Shown here: one piece after another, positions 48,099-60,029 of the stretch
Layout: the number at the start of each line of letters is the position of its first letter
How positions within the stretch are numbered: the stretch's first letter is position 1
Source: Parasponia andersonii
Taxonomy: Eukaryota; Streptophyta; Magnoliopsida; Rosales; Cannabaceae
NCBI GenBank assembly: GCA_002914805.1
Contig: JXTB01000014.1
Location: 1,200,477 to 1,264,476 of the forward strand
Length of the DNA stretch: 64,000 nucleotides
Reading direction: 5' to 3'
The notes under the pieces: generated by a model
Database searches by the model: none
Told to the model about the DNA's origin: nothing
Seen by the model: only the letters and a program-made list of their open reading frames with translations
Made by a program: the position numbers and the translations under genes

Positions 48099-50405
48099 AT
48101 GGACGGATCCACCGCCAACAACAACAACAGCAGTAGCGGCCCATCTGGCGTCACCGCCCAACCGCCCCAAACGTCGCCGTATCCGCTCGCCGGAGTTCCG
48201 GCCGGGGCGTCGGCGCCATTCCACCACCTCCTCCAGCAGCAGCAGCAGCAGCTCCAGATGTTCTGGTCGTACCAGCGCCAAGAGATCGAGCAGGTCAACG
48301 ATTTCAAGAACCACCACCTCCCTCTGGCGCGCATCAAGAAGATCATGAAGGCCGACGAGGACGTGCGGATGATCTCGGCCGAGGCCCCCATCTTGTTCGC
48401 CAAGGCCTGCGAGCTCTTCATCCTCGAGCTCACCATCCGCTCCTGGCTCCACGCCGAGGAGAACAAGAGGCGGACCCTCCAGAAGAACGACATCGCCGCC
48501 GCAATCACCCGGACAGATATCTTCGATTTCTTGGTGGATATCGTGCCCAGGGACGAGATCAAGGACGAGGCCGCACTGGGAGGGATGGTTGGGGATACTG
48601 CCAGCGGCGTCCCTTACTACTACCCTCCGATGGGGCAGCCGGCTGGCGCGCCTGGTGGGATGATGATCGGGCGACCGGCGGTGGACCCGACCGGGGTGTA
48701 CGTGCAGCCTCCGTCGCAGGCGTGGCAGTCTGTGTGGCAGACGACGGCTGATGATGGTTCCTATGGCAGTGGAGGGGGCAGTGGGCAGGGTAATCTTGAT
48801 GGCCAGAGGTATATGTCTTTGCTTAACTATTGCTCTGTTTGAATTATTGGTTCTGTTATGATTCATGTTGGGTTTGAGACAATGTGACTGAATTTTTTTT
48901 TTGAAGCAAAATGTAGCATTGTTCAGAGACAAAAGCTAGTTTGTTCTGGATCTTTTCCTTTTCTGTCGCTCTGATTTGTTGATGGCTTTTTGTGTTTCTA
49001 CTATTCGGCTGTTAATGGTGGATGAATTGGTTCCAACTAGGAGCATTGTGACATTGTATGGAAATACACTTGTTTGGGTTGCCATTATTTAGTGTTCTTT
49101 TCCATCTCTCTTTTCCCTTCTGTTTTACCTTTATTTCATAAGAGAAGGATTTATGGTTTATGGTGGCTGAATACGTTTCTCTTGCTCCGTATGCAAAAAT
49201 CTTGGTCTTTTCTTTTCTTTCCCTTTAGCTTGAAGTCTTTGCTCTTTGCAAGTTTTTCAGGGAAGTTTTTGTTTGATGGTAGGTCTGGTTACTTTCTTTG
49301 GTGTTGAATGTAGGAACTTTTCTTATTACAAAACAATGATCGTTACTGATGTGAAACAAGGTCATCCAGAATATGTTATTGTTTAGCTACTTACTCTGAT
49401 CATATTTGTCACAAATTTCATCAACTTTGTCAGTGTGATTCTATTGTGGCAGATCGCAGACTTGTGATGAAGGTTTGAAGAATCATAGAGCCTTTGCATT
49501 GTCTCTTAGGTTGAGATGGATATTTAGCATATGAAGGTTTTAGATGTTGAGATGAATATTGTATCTCATAGATTCCTTTTTTGTATCCAAAGTTGAGATG
49601 GATATTCAGTGGAGCATACGAATGAGTTTATCAGCATTGCCTGCTTGATGCAATAATGCATTTATTTTAATCGGGATGTTATAAAGATGCAGAAAGTGTT
49701 GAGCAACTTATTCATAACATTGTTGATACCAATAATATGTTTGGTGGAATAAGAGGATTTTTTTTAATAGACGGGGTTCTTTGGTTGCCTAAAGATTGCA
49801 AAAGCTCTTTGGATACTATTCTAACACAGTATAATGGTTTATGTTGTATCTGTTATTGAAGTATGTATTACCATTTACTAGGACAGTATATTTAAGCTAC
49901 TGGAATTTAGATTTATTGTTGTTGACTTTGTTCGGATATGTCTTTACTTTTTAAAATCATCAGCAGCAGTGTATATTAGCTAATCGACTTTGCATTCTAA
50001 CTCTGAATTTTACAACTCTAAATCATCTTCCTGCTGCTTGTAACTGTTAGAGCTTTAAACATGTACATGGTCTTCAATAACTTACGTATGTGATACTGAT
50101 TATTGCTGTGATGATGAAATAGTCTAATTGCTATTAATCAGTCTAAATCTCAATGCAGGTAGTGTTGAACTGATTTATATTTATACTCATAATTAGTTCT
50201 TTTCATTTGTCTAATTTGTTTTGAAAGATCCATTTATATAAACACTGGACAATGCCGATTGTGTGAAAGAATGTTACTTATTGACAGAAACAGGAATTTG
50301 GAACCTTATAATTTGAATTGTACTTTCTGATCCATACTTCTAGTCTTCATCTTATCAATCTTAAATACTTGACTGATGTTTTGTTTTGTTAATCATTGCA
50401 GCTAA
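48099..50405 (+). CDS. NF-YC: Nuclear transcription factor Y subunit C (NF-YC / HAP5)
   Basis: Subunit of the CCAAT-binding NF-Y trimer. Coding exons are 48099-48808 and 50402-50405, giving 237 aa; the second exon supplies only one base of the final serine codon plus TAA, so the protein ends NLDGQS as in known plant NF-YC proteins. The N terminus is Asn/Ser/Pro-rich, then a Q-run (residues 46-51) and FWSYQRQEIEQ. The histone fold is at about 74-150: LPLARIKKIMKADEDVRMIS, ELFILELTIRSW, RRTLQKNDIAAAITRTDIFD and FLVDIVPRDE. It pairs with NF-YB through this fold and then with NF-YA; in plants it acts in flowering and ABA signalling. The Gly/Pro-rich tail is typical. The exon is far richer in GC than its surroundings. 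The C-terminal exon assignment rests on splice signals and family ending. Confidence 0.95.
48809..50401 (+). other. 1.6-kb intron splitting the last sense codon of NF-YC
   Basis: Donor GTATAT after CAGAG, acceptor TTGCAG at 50401. A second acceptor-like TGCAG lies at about 50159. If the intron is retained, translation continues for 11 residues to a stop at 48842. Confidence 0.75.
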
Positions 50406-50409
50406 ACGA

Positions 50410-51950
50410 CTAATTCGCAGATGATGTGCTGTGTCATTTGAAGGAAAAGATATTGAGTTATGCACAGATTTGTTCTTGGAATTTTGGTTCCTTTCAATTG
50501 TAATTGCCTATTATTTTTTAATGGGATGACTTGTTAATTACTGCTGTGTTAATTATCTAATGTGCAATCTTTAAGATTTAGGGCCCTCATGTTGCTAAGT
50601 GAGATGATTCTGGTCATTTTACAATCTCTTACTATTAGTCAAAATCTGGTACATCCTGGTCTGAGATGTGACATAACTTTTCATTTTCTTTCGCTTCTCT
50701 TACTCGACTGTATTCCTGTTCTAGTATTATGCACACACAACTCTTCAGAGATAAAAGAGGAAAATAAAAAAACAACCAATTTTAGTCTAAAGTAGATTAT
50801 AATTGTTCATATAAGTTTAACATTATGTTTACTAGGAAGAAATATATTTAAGGAGAGACATAGGAGTGATAAGGAGGAAATTGGTTATTTTTGTTTTGTT
50901 TATGTTGTTTGTTATGTATAAAAGAAAGAAAATGAGTATTTAATGAAACTATAATTTGTTTATTTTTTTATTAGAGGATAAACAAGTAATGATTTTCTTA
51001 TTGCAATTTGTATAAGCTTTCTATCATATTTAGAAAGATTAAAATTTGGCCAGTCTTATTTTTATTTTATATTTTTCATTTCCTCCACCCTCTTTTCTCT
51101 CCTCTTAAAAGTACATTCCTCACTACTCTTTCTTTCAAATGCCTTTTGCTCAACAATTTGTCTTCCTCGTTTTAAATACCGTAATCAATTTCATTAACTT
51201 TTTGTTTCGTTTGAATAATGCCTCAATTTATTATTATAACCTAATATATTATCTGTAATTCAAAACTAATAACAAAATGGTTCTTGGGTGAAGAAGGGCC
51301 TTTGCTGAGCACTAAGCAATAATGCAGGGTTTCCATATAAAAATATTAGGGATCTAAACTAACTCATATCTCAATTTTAGATTACCATATATATAAAAAT
51401 TGGTCTAATATCTCTTATTACACGCAGACATTCTTAAAAAAACATTCTTAAGAATTTTAGACCAATTTGAGCAATGCATATTATTTGTTATATTATATAA
51501 CTTTGCATATTATTTGCTATATTATATTATATAGCTTTTTTTCTTGAGGTTATTTTCCCACTTATTAATTGCCATCTAAAAAAGTCATATTTCACATTCT
51601 TAGATAATTTATTATTATTATTATTATTATTGCTTAAACGATAATTTACCTGTCTACAATTTGTTTTCTCAATTTTTTCTATTCTTTTTATTTATTTATT
51701 TGTTTTAAAAAAAAAAGTTTGTTAGCGAAAAAAATTAAAAATACAATTACCTATTCGGAGGAATATTACAATATCTTAAAATATACCATAATAACAATGC
51801 ACAAAAGTCTAAAAGGGCATTATCGTCCATTCAGTTTTTATTTTATTTTATTTTATTTAAAAAAACAAGGAAGAAGAAGAAGAAGAAGAATAGTCTGAAC
51901 AACATTAGAAAAGCACCGCCCTATTTGACCAGCGTTTCCATTTATCTTCG
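50410..51950. other. NF-YC 3'UTR and intergenic DNA
   Basis: The first 150 or so bases are probable NF-YC 3'UTR. The rest is AT-rich with (ATT)n at about 51610-51631 and (GAA)n near 51871-51890, close upstream of the SEC61-gamma leader. No gene seen. Confidence 0.5.
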
Positions 51951-52003
51951 TCTTCTCTCTCTGTCTCTAAAACCCCCAAATTCAGATTTGTGAGAAATCG
52001 GAA

Positions 52004-52381
52004 ATGGAAGCCATTGATTCAGTCGTCGATCCCCTCAGAGACTTCGCCAAGGACAGCCTTCGCCTCGTCAAGAGGTGCCACAAACCCGATCGTAAAGGTA
52101 ATTACATATATATATATATATATATATATATGTGGTTGGTATATTCGTCTTGTTTTGATTTTTTCAGATCTTCGTTCGGATCTGTGTTTTGCGGACTCGA
52201 TTTATGAAATTTCGGTTGATTTTTATGTGTAATTGATGGGTTTGTATGGCTGATTTGTGATGCAGAGTTCACCAAGGTGGCGTTCCGTACGGCGATCGGT
52301 TTCGTCGTTATGGGATTCGTTGGCTTTTTCGTGAAGCTGATCTTCATCCCCATCAACAACATCATTGTTGGCTCTGCTTAG
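52004..52381 (+). CDS. SEC61G: Protein translocase SEC61 subunit gamma
   Basis: Small tail-anchored subunit of the ER protein-conducting channel (SecE homologue), with the alpha and beta subunits as partners. Exons are 52004-52097 and 52266-52381, 69 aa, the usual length in plants. The first exon encodes the amphipathic cytosolic helix ([18 protein letters not shown], then [11 protein letters not shown]). The second encodes the [10 protein letters not shown] hinge and the single membrane helix ([20 protein letters not shown]), ending NNIIVGSA. Splice sites are GTAATT and TGCAG; a codon (GAG) is split. The intron carries a (TA)n tract at 52106-52131 close to the donor. The leader is CT-rich. 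The sequence is essentially the plant consensus, so function is not in doubt. Confidence 0.97.
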
Positions 52382-53492
52382 GTACCCCATTGAATTTCAG
52401 CTCCATCTTTGTCTTGTTAATTTTATTGGCTAGGGTTTTTTGGGGTTTGATTTGTTGATTGGAATTTACTGCTTTAGCCCTCTCTTTGTTTGTTATAGGA
52501 AGATCTGGTTAGATTGTACCAAGGGATCTGAAATTCATGCGCTGTTCATCTATAGCATATAAGCGTTAGAATGATTGATTTAGCTTGCTGTGACATTACA
52601 TGAATTTGGATTTTGTATGTTTTTGATAAATCTGAAAACAGTTATTATCAGGATTTCATTTAAGTGAAAATCGTAGCCAATAATCGAATGGTGTTTGTCA
52701 ATATCTTTATCTGGGTTTATTTGATTGATGTCTAGGAAATTGGATCTCAATGCCCATTGTATATTTTATTACCTATTACAAATGGTTATACACAGACTTA
52801 GAAGATCCAAGTAATTTCTCCTCCTTTTTTTTTTTTTTTTAATTAAATAAACGTGGTACACAGTTCCATGTTTAAGCACTAGTATTTGTTGTTACAAAAG
52901 CTTTCGGCCTTATCACGGGTTAATTAATATACATTTTTGATCTCGTTGGCTGTATTATCTTAGTTTGTACGTCTTACAAACTGCGATTGGATTCAGTTCC
53001 AATCGAAATACTAGTTTTAGGAGGGTTAGTCATTGGTGATCCATCATGGGTATTGATTGAAGAACAGATGCCTTGATTATATGAAATATAAGTAGTATAG
53101 GAAAGAAGCTTTCCAGCGAATTATATTGAGATCAATACTATGACTGAACTGTGCTGCATTGAGAATTCTGTTTCAAGCTCTGGTCATACTATTCTTACTT
53201 TACTCCTTTATAATTATAACAATACTTTCTTGAATGTGTGTAGCTATTCACCGTGTGGAAGTGATGAGATTTTTTTTATTTTCTGTACTCTATAACGTGT
53301 GCTTATTCAAACCTTTAATAAGGTTTCTTGCCATGTTGTTGAATGATGTCCTGTTGTTGAGACTGTTGTTGTATTAGGAACATACTAGGTGTTTAATTTT
53401 CGGTCTGGTATTGCTAAACAAATGGGCATTTGCGAATTTTGGACTATTTATCAAACTTTTGGTCGCTGACTTGTTTCATTTTCCAATTTCAG
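52382..53492 (+). other. Probable 3'UTR intron of SEC61-gamma
   Basis: The TAG stop is followed at once by GTACCC, and a pyrimidine-rich tract ending TTTCAG lies at 53492, before a short exon-like stretch and AT-rich poly(A)-signal-like DNA near 53600. The 3'UTR may therefore be spliced, as I recall for relatives; no transcript is available here. Confidence 0.45.
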
Positions 53493-53639
53493 GTTTTCTT
53501 GAGGGTAAGTTGCTAGAACGAGGACGCAATTGATCCGACTTGTATTCAAAGAGGATGGCATAGCGTTTAGTTTTCCTTTTCTATTTCTTTACTTTAATTT
53601 AGACATTTTGGACCTGCATTAACGAAATTTATATAATTT

Positions 53640-54720
53640 GAACTTTTTGTTTCGCTATATGTGATTTACTTTCGTACTTTATTTTTCTTTCAACATTTTT
53701 ATTATAATCATTGTTTTTATTGTTCGGTACTTGATGCACTTAGCATCGCTATGACTCTTTGCAAACAGAAAATGGATCATAGGCGTTGCCTATTACGATG
53801 AGTCAAGATGACTTCTTTTTAACTTTTTTCCCAGTACATCCTTTTTGAGTAAGCCATTATCTGAATCATGGCAATATATCTTTAATAACTTTGCTTTTGT
53901 AGAAGATACGTACGTATTGATATTTCACTTCGGACAAGGAATTGATGATAGATTGTGAAGGGTCCAGAGGTCGGGGATCGAAATTGAACCAAGGGCTTAG
54001 TGGTGATTTGGTAAATTTGTGGGTACTACTAGTCTTGGGCTGACCCGGAAGCAATTTACGTGTTAATCCATTGAGTTCTCAAATGTGTTGTGTTCAATGG
54101 TAGTGTTGTTACTGTTTAGGGTGATCTGGTTATGTCTGAAATAGATTTCGCTGATCTGATTGTCTATTTCGCAAATAGCCGGTGGACATTGAAGCCAATT
54201 CCCAATGACCCATTCGCTACCAGAAATTCAGCAACGGAAATGTAGTAGAAAGAGAAATTTAAATGGTAATATGATCCCGTATTTTAGATTTTTCACAAAG
54301 GCAAATTAAATTATTAAGTTCAATATCCAAATTAGATTATAATCAATATGTTCAAGAGTGTAATTAGATTAAGAAGTGGGTCTATTACCACCTTCACCCT
54401 GTATCTATTCTCACCACTTTTTTTATGAAAAAAACCTTGTGTGAATTTACTGTCTAGTACATAAAATTATTCTCTTTAGACACTTAGAATACTTTAGATA
54501 AAACAAACTCTTCTCATCCCCTTTTTTATACATAATTTAACCTGAACTCTGATTCCTCGTAGATGGCAAGCATAATATTTGTAGCCTAACTAGCACCATT
54601 GTGCATTAAATTACGAGAGATATTTGTAAATAGATAGATAGCAAAGGGCAAAGAATTTTCAGATCGCAAACTAGCTAGGTTTTTCTTTTTTTTTTTAAAA
54701 AATTTCTTTGATCATATTTG
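53640..54720. other. Intergenic DNA, no gene seen
   Basis: No frame or RNA gene could be supported. Mixed AT-rich sequence. Confidence 0.4.
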
Positions 54721-54725
54721 TTATT

Positions 54726-54905
54726 ATTTTTTTTTATGAAATTTAACTAATAATCTCTAATTATTACAAATTCAAAAAAAATAACTATTATTATCCAATC
54801 TTCACATCACTCTCTTAGGAATAATAGGTTTTCAAGTCTACCCGATGTGATTCGAACTTAGAACCAAAATTTCACGTAATAAGTACTTTTATACTTAGGC
54901 ATATG
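54726..54905 (-). mobile_element. tRNA-derived SINE, same family as 12790-12973
   Basis: On the minus strand, AAGTATAAAAGTACTTATTA, then the B-box-like GGTTCTAAGTTCGAATCAC, a body with ATTGGATAATAATAG and TAGTTAAATTTC, and a poly(A) tail (T run at 54727-54735). The A-box half is worn. Confidence 0.6.
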
Positions 54906-56569
54906 ACTAAAAATAACGAGGTTTTCGCTTTTTTTTTTTTTTTTCCCTTTTAACTCAGGCATATAACTAAAGGTACATATGTTATATGACGTTTTTTCTT
55001 CTTTCTTTATCTCACTATGCTATATGCATCTACAATACAACCAAAGTAAGTGGCCGTGTATCTGTTTCGGACGAGGTTTTTGTTTCTAGTTTGTTTATAT
55101 TCTATTCTATTCATCTTTGCCTTTTGACTATTGTTCTTTTACTTGATGGTCGCTGATTAAGTGACTCATTAATTAAAAATAAATAAAGTGTAGATTTAGA
55201 AATGAAGATGAGAAAAACTTTTTGCACCCACCACAAACTTTAGGGAAAGATTGGAACAAAAGGAAGATGAGGGAAGGATATAAGGAGGAAGGAGAAAATG
55301 TGAGAGAAGAGGGTAGGAAGAGAATAGATGAAATTAAATTAAGGGATATTTTGGAAAAAATTAGGTTTGGATTAAATTGGTTGGCTTATGTACTTATTTC
55401 AAAATAAATTACACAAGTAGTTAGTCATTCCAACTCAACATAGTCTATTCTGGAATTACAATTAACTTAGATTAGTTCGGATCTTTGTTTTGTTTTTTGT
55501 GTGTGTGTGAGAGAAACGCAAATCTATAATTCATCCTTTCTCCTAATTTTCCTTTTAGTAGGTACTGAGGGTAAGCAACACGGAATATTACTTAATTTCA
55601 AGTATATTCTTTCTCAAAATTCGTCTTAACTAATCTTTATTTAAAAAAAAAAAAGGAAAATAAAAAGAGTCACAGTTTTGAGTTATATAAGTTGTTAAAT
55701 TTTTTACACTTCTAAAATTTTTGTCTTTAAATTCCTTTTTATCTTTAAATAAGAATTTTTGAGTTATCTATGGGAACTAACTATCACATTAAATAATATG
55801 TACTTAACTACATAGGTTAATGGATGCAAATCTAATAGAAACCAATCTAGTTATTAGTTTATTTGAGAATTAAATTGGTTTTTAATTTGAGTGGTAACTA
55901 ATTAGTTAATTGTTATAATAAGTGAAACCAATTTGGTTAATACTTTTGCAAAACCACATTTGTTAGTAATTTTGCTGCATTTCTAATTTATGGTAACTTA
56001 TTTGGTAATTAATTTCAAATAACTAATAACTCGTTTTCTTTTTTTGTTTTAAAAGAAAAAATGCTATAATTAATAACATAAAAGATAGTACAATTTCATA
56101 AAAGGACATTCAAGAACATAACAAACATCTGTAATAAACAAGTTAAATCTATTGAGAAATTTTGCACGCTAGGATCTTCGCAAAATCAACCTGAACCGAA
56201 ATAAGGGTACTAATATAGAACACTGTTTGTTAGGTACTTCAATAGAGCTCTCTACTTCTATTAACTAATTATGACCATCCATTCAATTGTTGTTATTAGT
56301 TTCCACTCTTCGAATCTAAATGCAATTAGAGGGTAAATACCTATACAAACCATCTACATCTAAGTCAAAAATGATAAGATATGGATGCTAATTATACTAA
56401 AAGGATCAAAAATATAAGATTCACCAAAAACCACTATAGATTTAGATCTATATATAAGTGACAAAAGAAAAAAAGGAAACTCAAAACTACTATAGATCAA
56501 GATCTGAATGGACTAAATTACCATAGATCTAAATTTGGGTGGAATTATACTTTCTTGAATGGAAGACTT
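54906..56569. other. AT-rich intergenic DNA, no gene seen
   Basis: A purine-rich frame at about 55222-55407 is low-complexity. A GTGTGT tract sits at about 55499. No supported feature. Confidence 0.4.
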
Positions 56570-56577
56570 ATTCAAAA

Positions 56578-57136
56578 TAGGGTGTTCATCTAATCCAATT
56601 CGCACTTTTTTTAGCATATTTATGTCTGATCTGCACTGAGTGCAGATTTCAGATTTCTCATCCAATCCAATCCACAAAAAACGTTTAAACCATACCAATC
56701 CAATCCAATCCGCAGATGTGTGGATTGAATCGGTTATTTGGGCTTAATAAATAAACTTTTAAAATTGGGCTTCATGTCATTTTTTGTCATGAATTGTTTA
56801 ATTTTAGCACAAATTTGAGTCTTTTCTTTTTTTTTTTTTTAAACAAATTTAGTTGATTTTTCATCATATATATGTATATAAAATTAAAGACAATCTATTA
56901 AAATCTAAAATTAAACTTAATTTAAACCCAAAATATTAAATAATATATATTTTAGTTAAAAATCTATATATTACATGCAGATTGGATTGAATCGTTTATT
57001 TTTCAAAGTAAAAAAAGTATCTGATACGCAGAAGTACGAATTTCAATTTTTGGATTCAATCTAATCTGCAGAAATGCGGATATCCACACTTTGTAGATTA
57101 AATTGGATTAGATCGCGCGAATTTTGAACACCCCTA
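56578..57136. mobile_element. hAT-type MITE with perfect 8-bp target duplication
   Basis: 559 bp flanked by ATTCAAAA at 56570-56577 and 57137-57144. Ends are TAGGGTGTTCATCTAATCC and, inverted, TAGGGGTGTTCAAAATTCG. Sub-terminal repeats of CCAATCCAATCC and its complement GGATTGAAT surround a central non-coding part. The 8-bp duplication and short inverted end fit the hAT superfamily. Confidence 0.85.
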
Positions 57137-57850
57137 ATTCAAAAGCACAAAAAAAATAAAATAATAATAAAATAAAATAAAATAAAACTCACCGCTAGAT
57201 AGAAAGATCTAAAAACGTCTCTCCAATGGGTTACAAGAAGAAGAAAAACGACTCTTGCCGGTTAAAAGAAGAGAAAAAAAAAAGGAAGAGGAACTAATAT
57301 GTTATTAGTTTCTAGTTTATAATAACTAATATGATTTTTAGTAACTATTTTTGTTCCTTCTAGCAAATATCGCTCAGAAAGTCCAAAACAAAACCAGATC
57401 TAATAAGAGTTCGTTAACATTAATAGGTTTCTTTATTAGAAATAGAAAACCCTAATAAACCTGTAAATAGGCATCTTCAGGAGGACGGCAAGTTCAATTT
57501 TTAAAAGATACATATAAAACACATATTGTCGATTGTGCTAGAAACACCTTTTTTAACTTCTGAAAATCATCAATAATATTGACTAAATTAGACGTAGGCG
57601 TTTTTATTAGGGCCGAAACCACGGTAAATCCCGCGTTTATTATTTTATTGCTTTTTCTACCATAAGATTTGCAATCTCGTTGTTGACGTGTCAACAGTCC
57701 CAAAAATACCTTTGTTAATGCACACTTATACGCACCAATATCAAAACCTCTTTTGACCAAATAACTGTGAATAGCCACCAAGCCAACAGAAAGCAAAATG
57801 GCAACCAACAATCGCACATAGTGGATAGTCCCCGTATTGAACTCTTGAGG

Positions 57851-58053
57851 TTTTTTTTTTTTTTTTTTTAAATAGAGTTTAACTAATGATTTTTACTTGT
57901 CATAAATTAAAAGAAAATACATACTACTATCTAATCTTTACCTTACCTAATCAGGGATAATAGGTTTTCACACTTATTCCTGCTGTGATTCGAACCTAGA
58001 ACTAAAATCCTAGATAGTGAGTGCTCTTACCACTTGAGTCAACCCATTTCATA
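57851..58053 (-). mobile_element. tRNA-derived SINE with target duplication
   Basis: Minus strand: A-box GGTTGACTCAAGTGGTAAGA, B-box GGTTCGAATCAC, a body with ATTATCCCTGATTAGG and a 19-base poly(A) tail (T run 57851-57869). TGAACTCTT on both sides (57838 and 58054) is the target duplication. This is the best-preserved of the family in the window. Confidence 0.8.
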
Positions 58054-58059
58054 TGAACT

Positions 58060-59040
58060 CTTCAGATTATGCACGATAAAAGCATGAAATTATTTATAAC
58101 CACTTACTATACTACATATGCCTGCACCCAGTGTCTCCGCATTTTGTGCCTCAAAAATTGAAAATATACTGAAAGTAATTAAGTTTTATTAACTTAATAT
58201 AACAATGAAATTTTTTGCTAGTATACTAAGTTGTCCAGTGTTAATATACAAATACTAGGCAATAAAAGTTAATATACAAAGCTAAGCAATAAAAAGTTCA
58301 ATCTCTTTGTACTTCTATATGGGTAACCTTTCAAATTAATAATGATCTCATTTGAAGACAACAGGGAGTTTTGAATCCAACAGAAATACTAACCAAACAA
58401 TCAGTCGTGGGGAAAGGAAAATTTACGGGACAAGTACATCAATGAAATAAAAAACAAGAAGATAGGGAGAAAAGAAATATTTTAAACATAAAGAATCGGC
58501 ACAAAGACAGCTCAAAAAATTGTATTTTCTAACAAATATTGATATTTTAGATGGGAAGGATTACGGTCATTTCTTTCAAATAGGCCGAACGTGTCATTAT
58601 TTTCCCTTATAAAAATGGAAAATTAAGGCAATTAGGAGTCTTTTGTCCTATTTTTACTTTCTACTATTGATTCTCATTTTTTTTTTTCCCCTTGGAGTCC
58701 AAGAAGAGCCAAATTAAATACCAAAATACTCTCCTAGCTCAAAACACTCATTATCCAATGCTAAACTCTCCTCTTCCAACCTAAACCTAAAACTAATCTG
58801 CCTCTTCTCTTTTATTGCCACCCAGGCCGTTGTATAGCCTGATCACTCGACCCTCCCAAGCCGATCAAACCCAACCCACCTTCACCTCCTCCAATGCTTC
58901 TTCCTCTCTACCATCCTCGTAAACTCGCTGAGTCAACTCGGTCTCAAATGTTGGATTTAAAAAAAAAAACTCGTAGTGGAAGATTGGCCAGAAATATTCA
59001 AAAATTTTCTCAAAACAATTGACTATATAAGTGCATAATA
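58060..59040. other. Intergenic DNA, no gene seen
   Basis: A C-rich patch at about 58790-58935 stands out in composition and could be a decayed exon, but no family was recognised on either strand. Confidence 0.35.
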
Positions 59041-59049
59041 TTAATTCAT

Positions 59050-59760
59050 AGTAAATATGAATATACAAAGAGAAAAGATCTAATACCTCTTGTAATCTAT
59101 CAGCAGATCCTAACTTTTCTGTCTTCTAAACCACGTCTTTCAATCTAAGTCTCAAACACAACTGGATGAATATGTGAGCGTTGCGTACAATCTCTCAGAA
59201 CTTACACTTTAGGTCCTTGCAATATTCTTAATACATGAGATTGCAAGAGTTTGTTTTACAAAGAATAGAAAGACTCTCTTCTTTTTCTCTCTAATTTATA
59301 AAAACTCTGTAGAAAATAATACACAGCGTATTTCTATTTTTCTGCTAGGGTTTCCTTTATATATATATATATATTTATTAAACTATTTAATAAATAAATA
59401 TATTAATCATATATATATATACATATAAGAGTTTGAAAAAAAAAAGTTGGCTGTAACTTTTTTTTAATAGAAAACAATTATATATATATAAGTTTAAATT
59501 AATTAATCTAATTAATATATATATTTTAAAAAAATTTTATTCAGTTTCTCATTTTCTATTTATCTAATTATCTGATAATTAGATATTTTTAAATTCAAAA
59601 TTTACATAAATTAGGAAACTTATCCCTCCATAAATTTAAATCAATTAATTAATAATAATTATTAATTATTGTAGACAAACAATTTATCTAGACAAAATGT
59701 GCAATGATATAAATAATGTAATATTGTAGTGCCCAAAATTCTCACAAGTGCATCGTGCCA
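59050..59760. mobile_element. LTR-retrotransposon remnant, left part
   Basis: Non-coding text of LTR style, with leader-like CTCTCTTCTTTTTCTCTC, TTTCTGCTAGGGTTTCC, then TA-rich sequence and ATTAATTATTGTAGACAAAC. No ends or protein. Call made on style, so weak. Confidence 0.3.
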
Positions 59761-60029
59761 ATAATAAACATTTTTGCATCTAATTTTCGTATATTCATAA
59801 TTAATATCAAAGTTAAATGCTAAAGTAAGTGTTTGTTAAGATAAATTAGAATTTTTAATTAAGTAACTATAAGTTCTACATATTTGTGTAGTGGAAGGTC
59901 GATTTCAGATCTAAGCGGAAATTGATGTGCTAAAAAAAAAATAAAAAAAATAAAAAAAGGTGGGGGGGAGACTTATCATATATGTAAAAGTTCGTTTGTT
60001 AAGATTTATTGGCTTATTGGTGTTAGTTT

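Noticed and set aside
47836-48348. 170-codon plus-strand frame rich in Arg/Ser/Pro
   Set aside because: Overlaps the NF-YC leader and start in another frame; low-complexity, without homology.
48078-48932. 284-codon minus-strand frame rich in Arg and Leu
   Set aside because: It is the antisense shadow of the GC-rich NF-YC exon; no domain, and the plus-strand histone fold is unmistakable.
55222-55407. 61-codon frame rich in Glu/Lys/Arg
   Set aside because: Purine-rich low-complexity DNA without homology.
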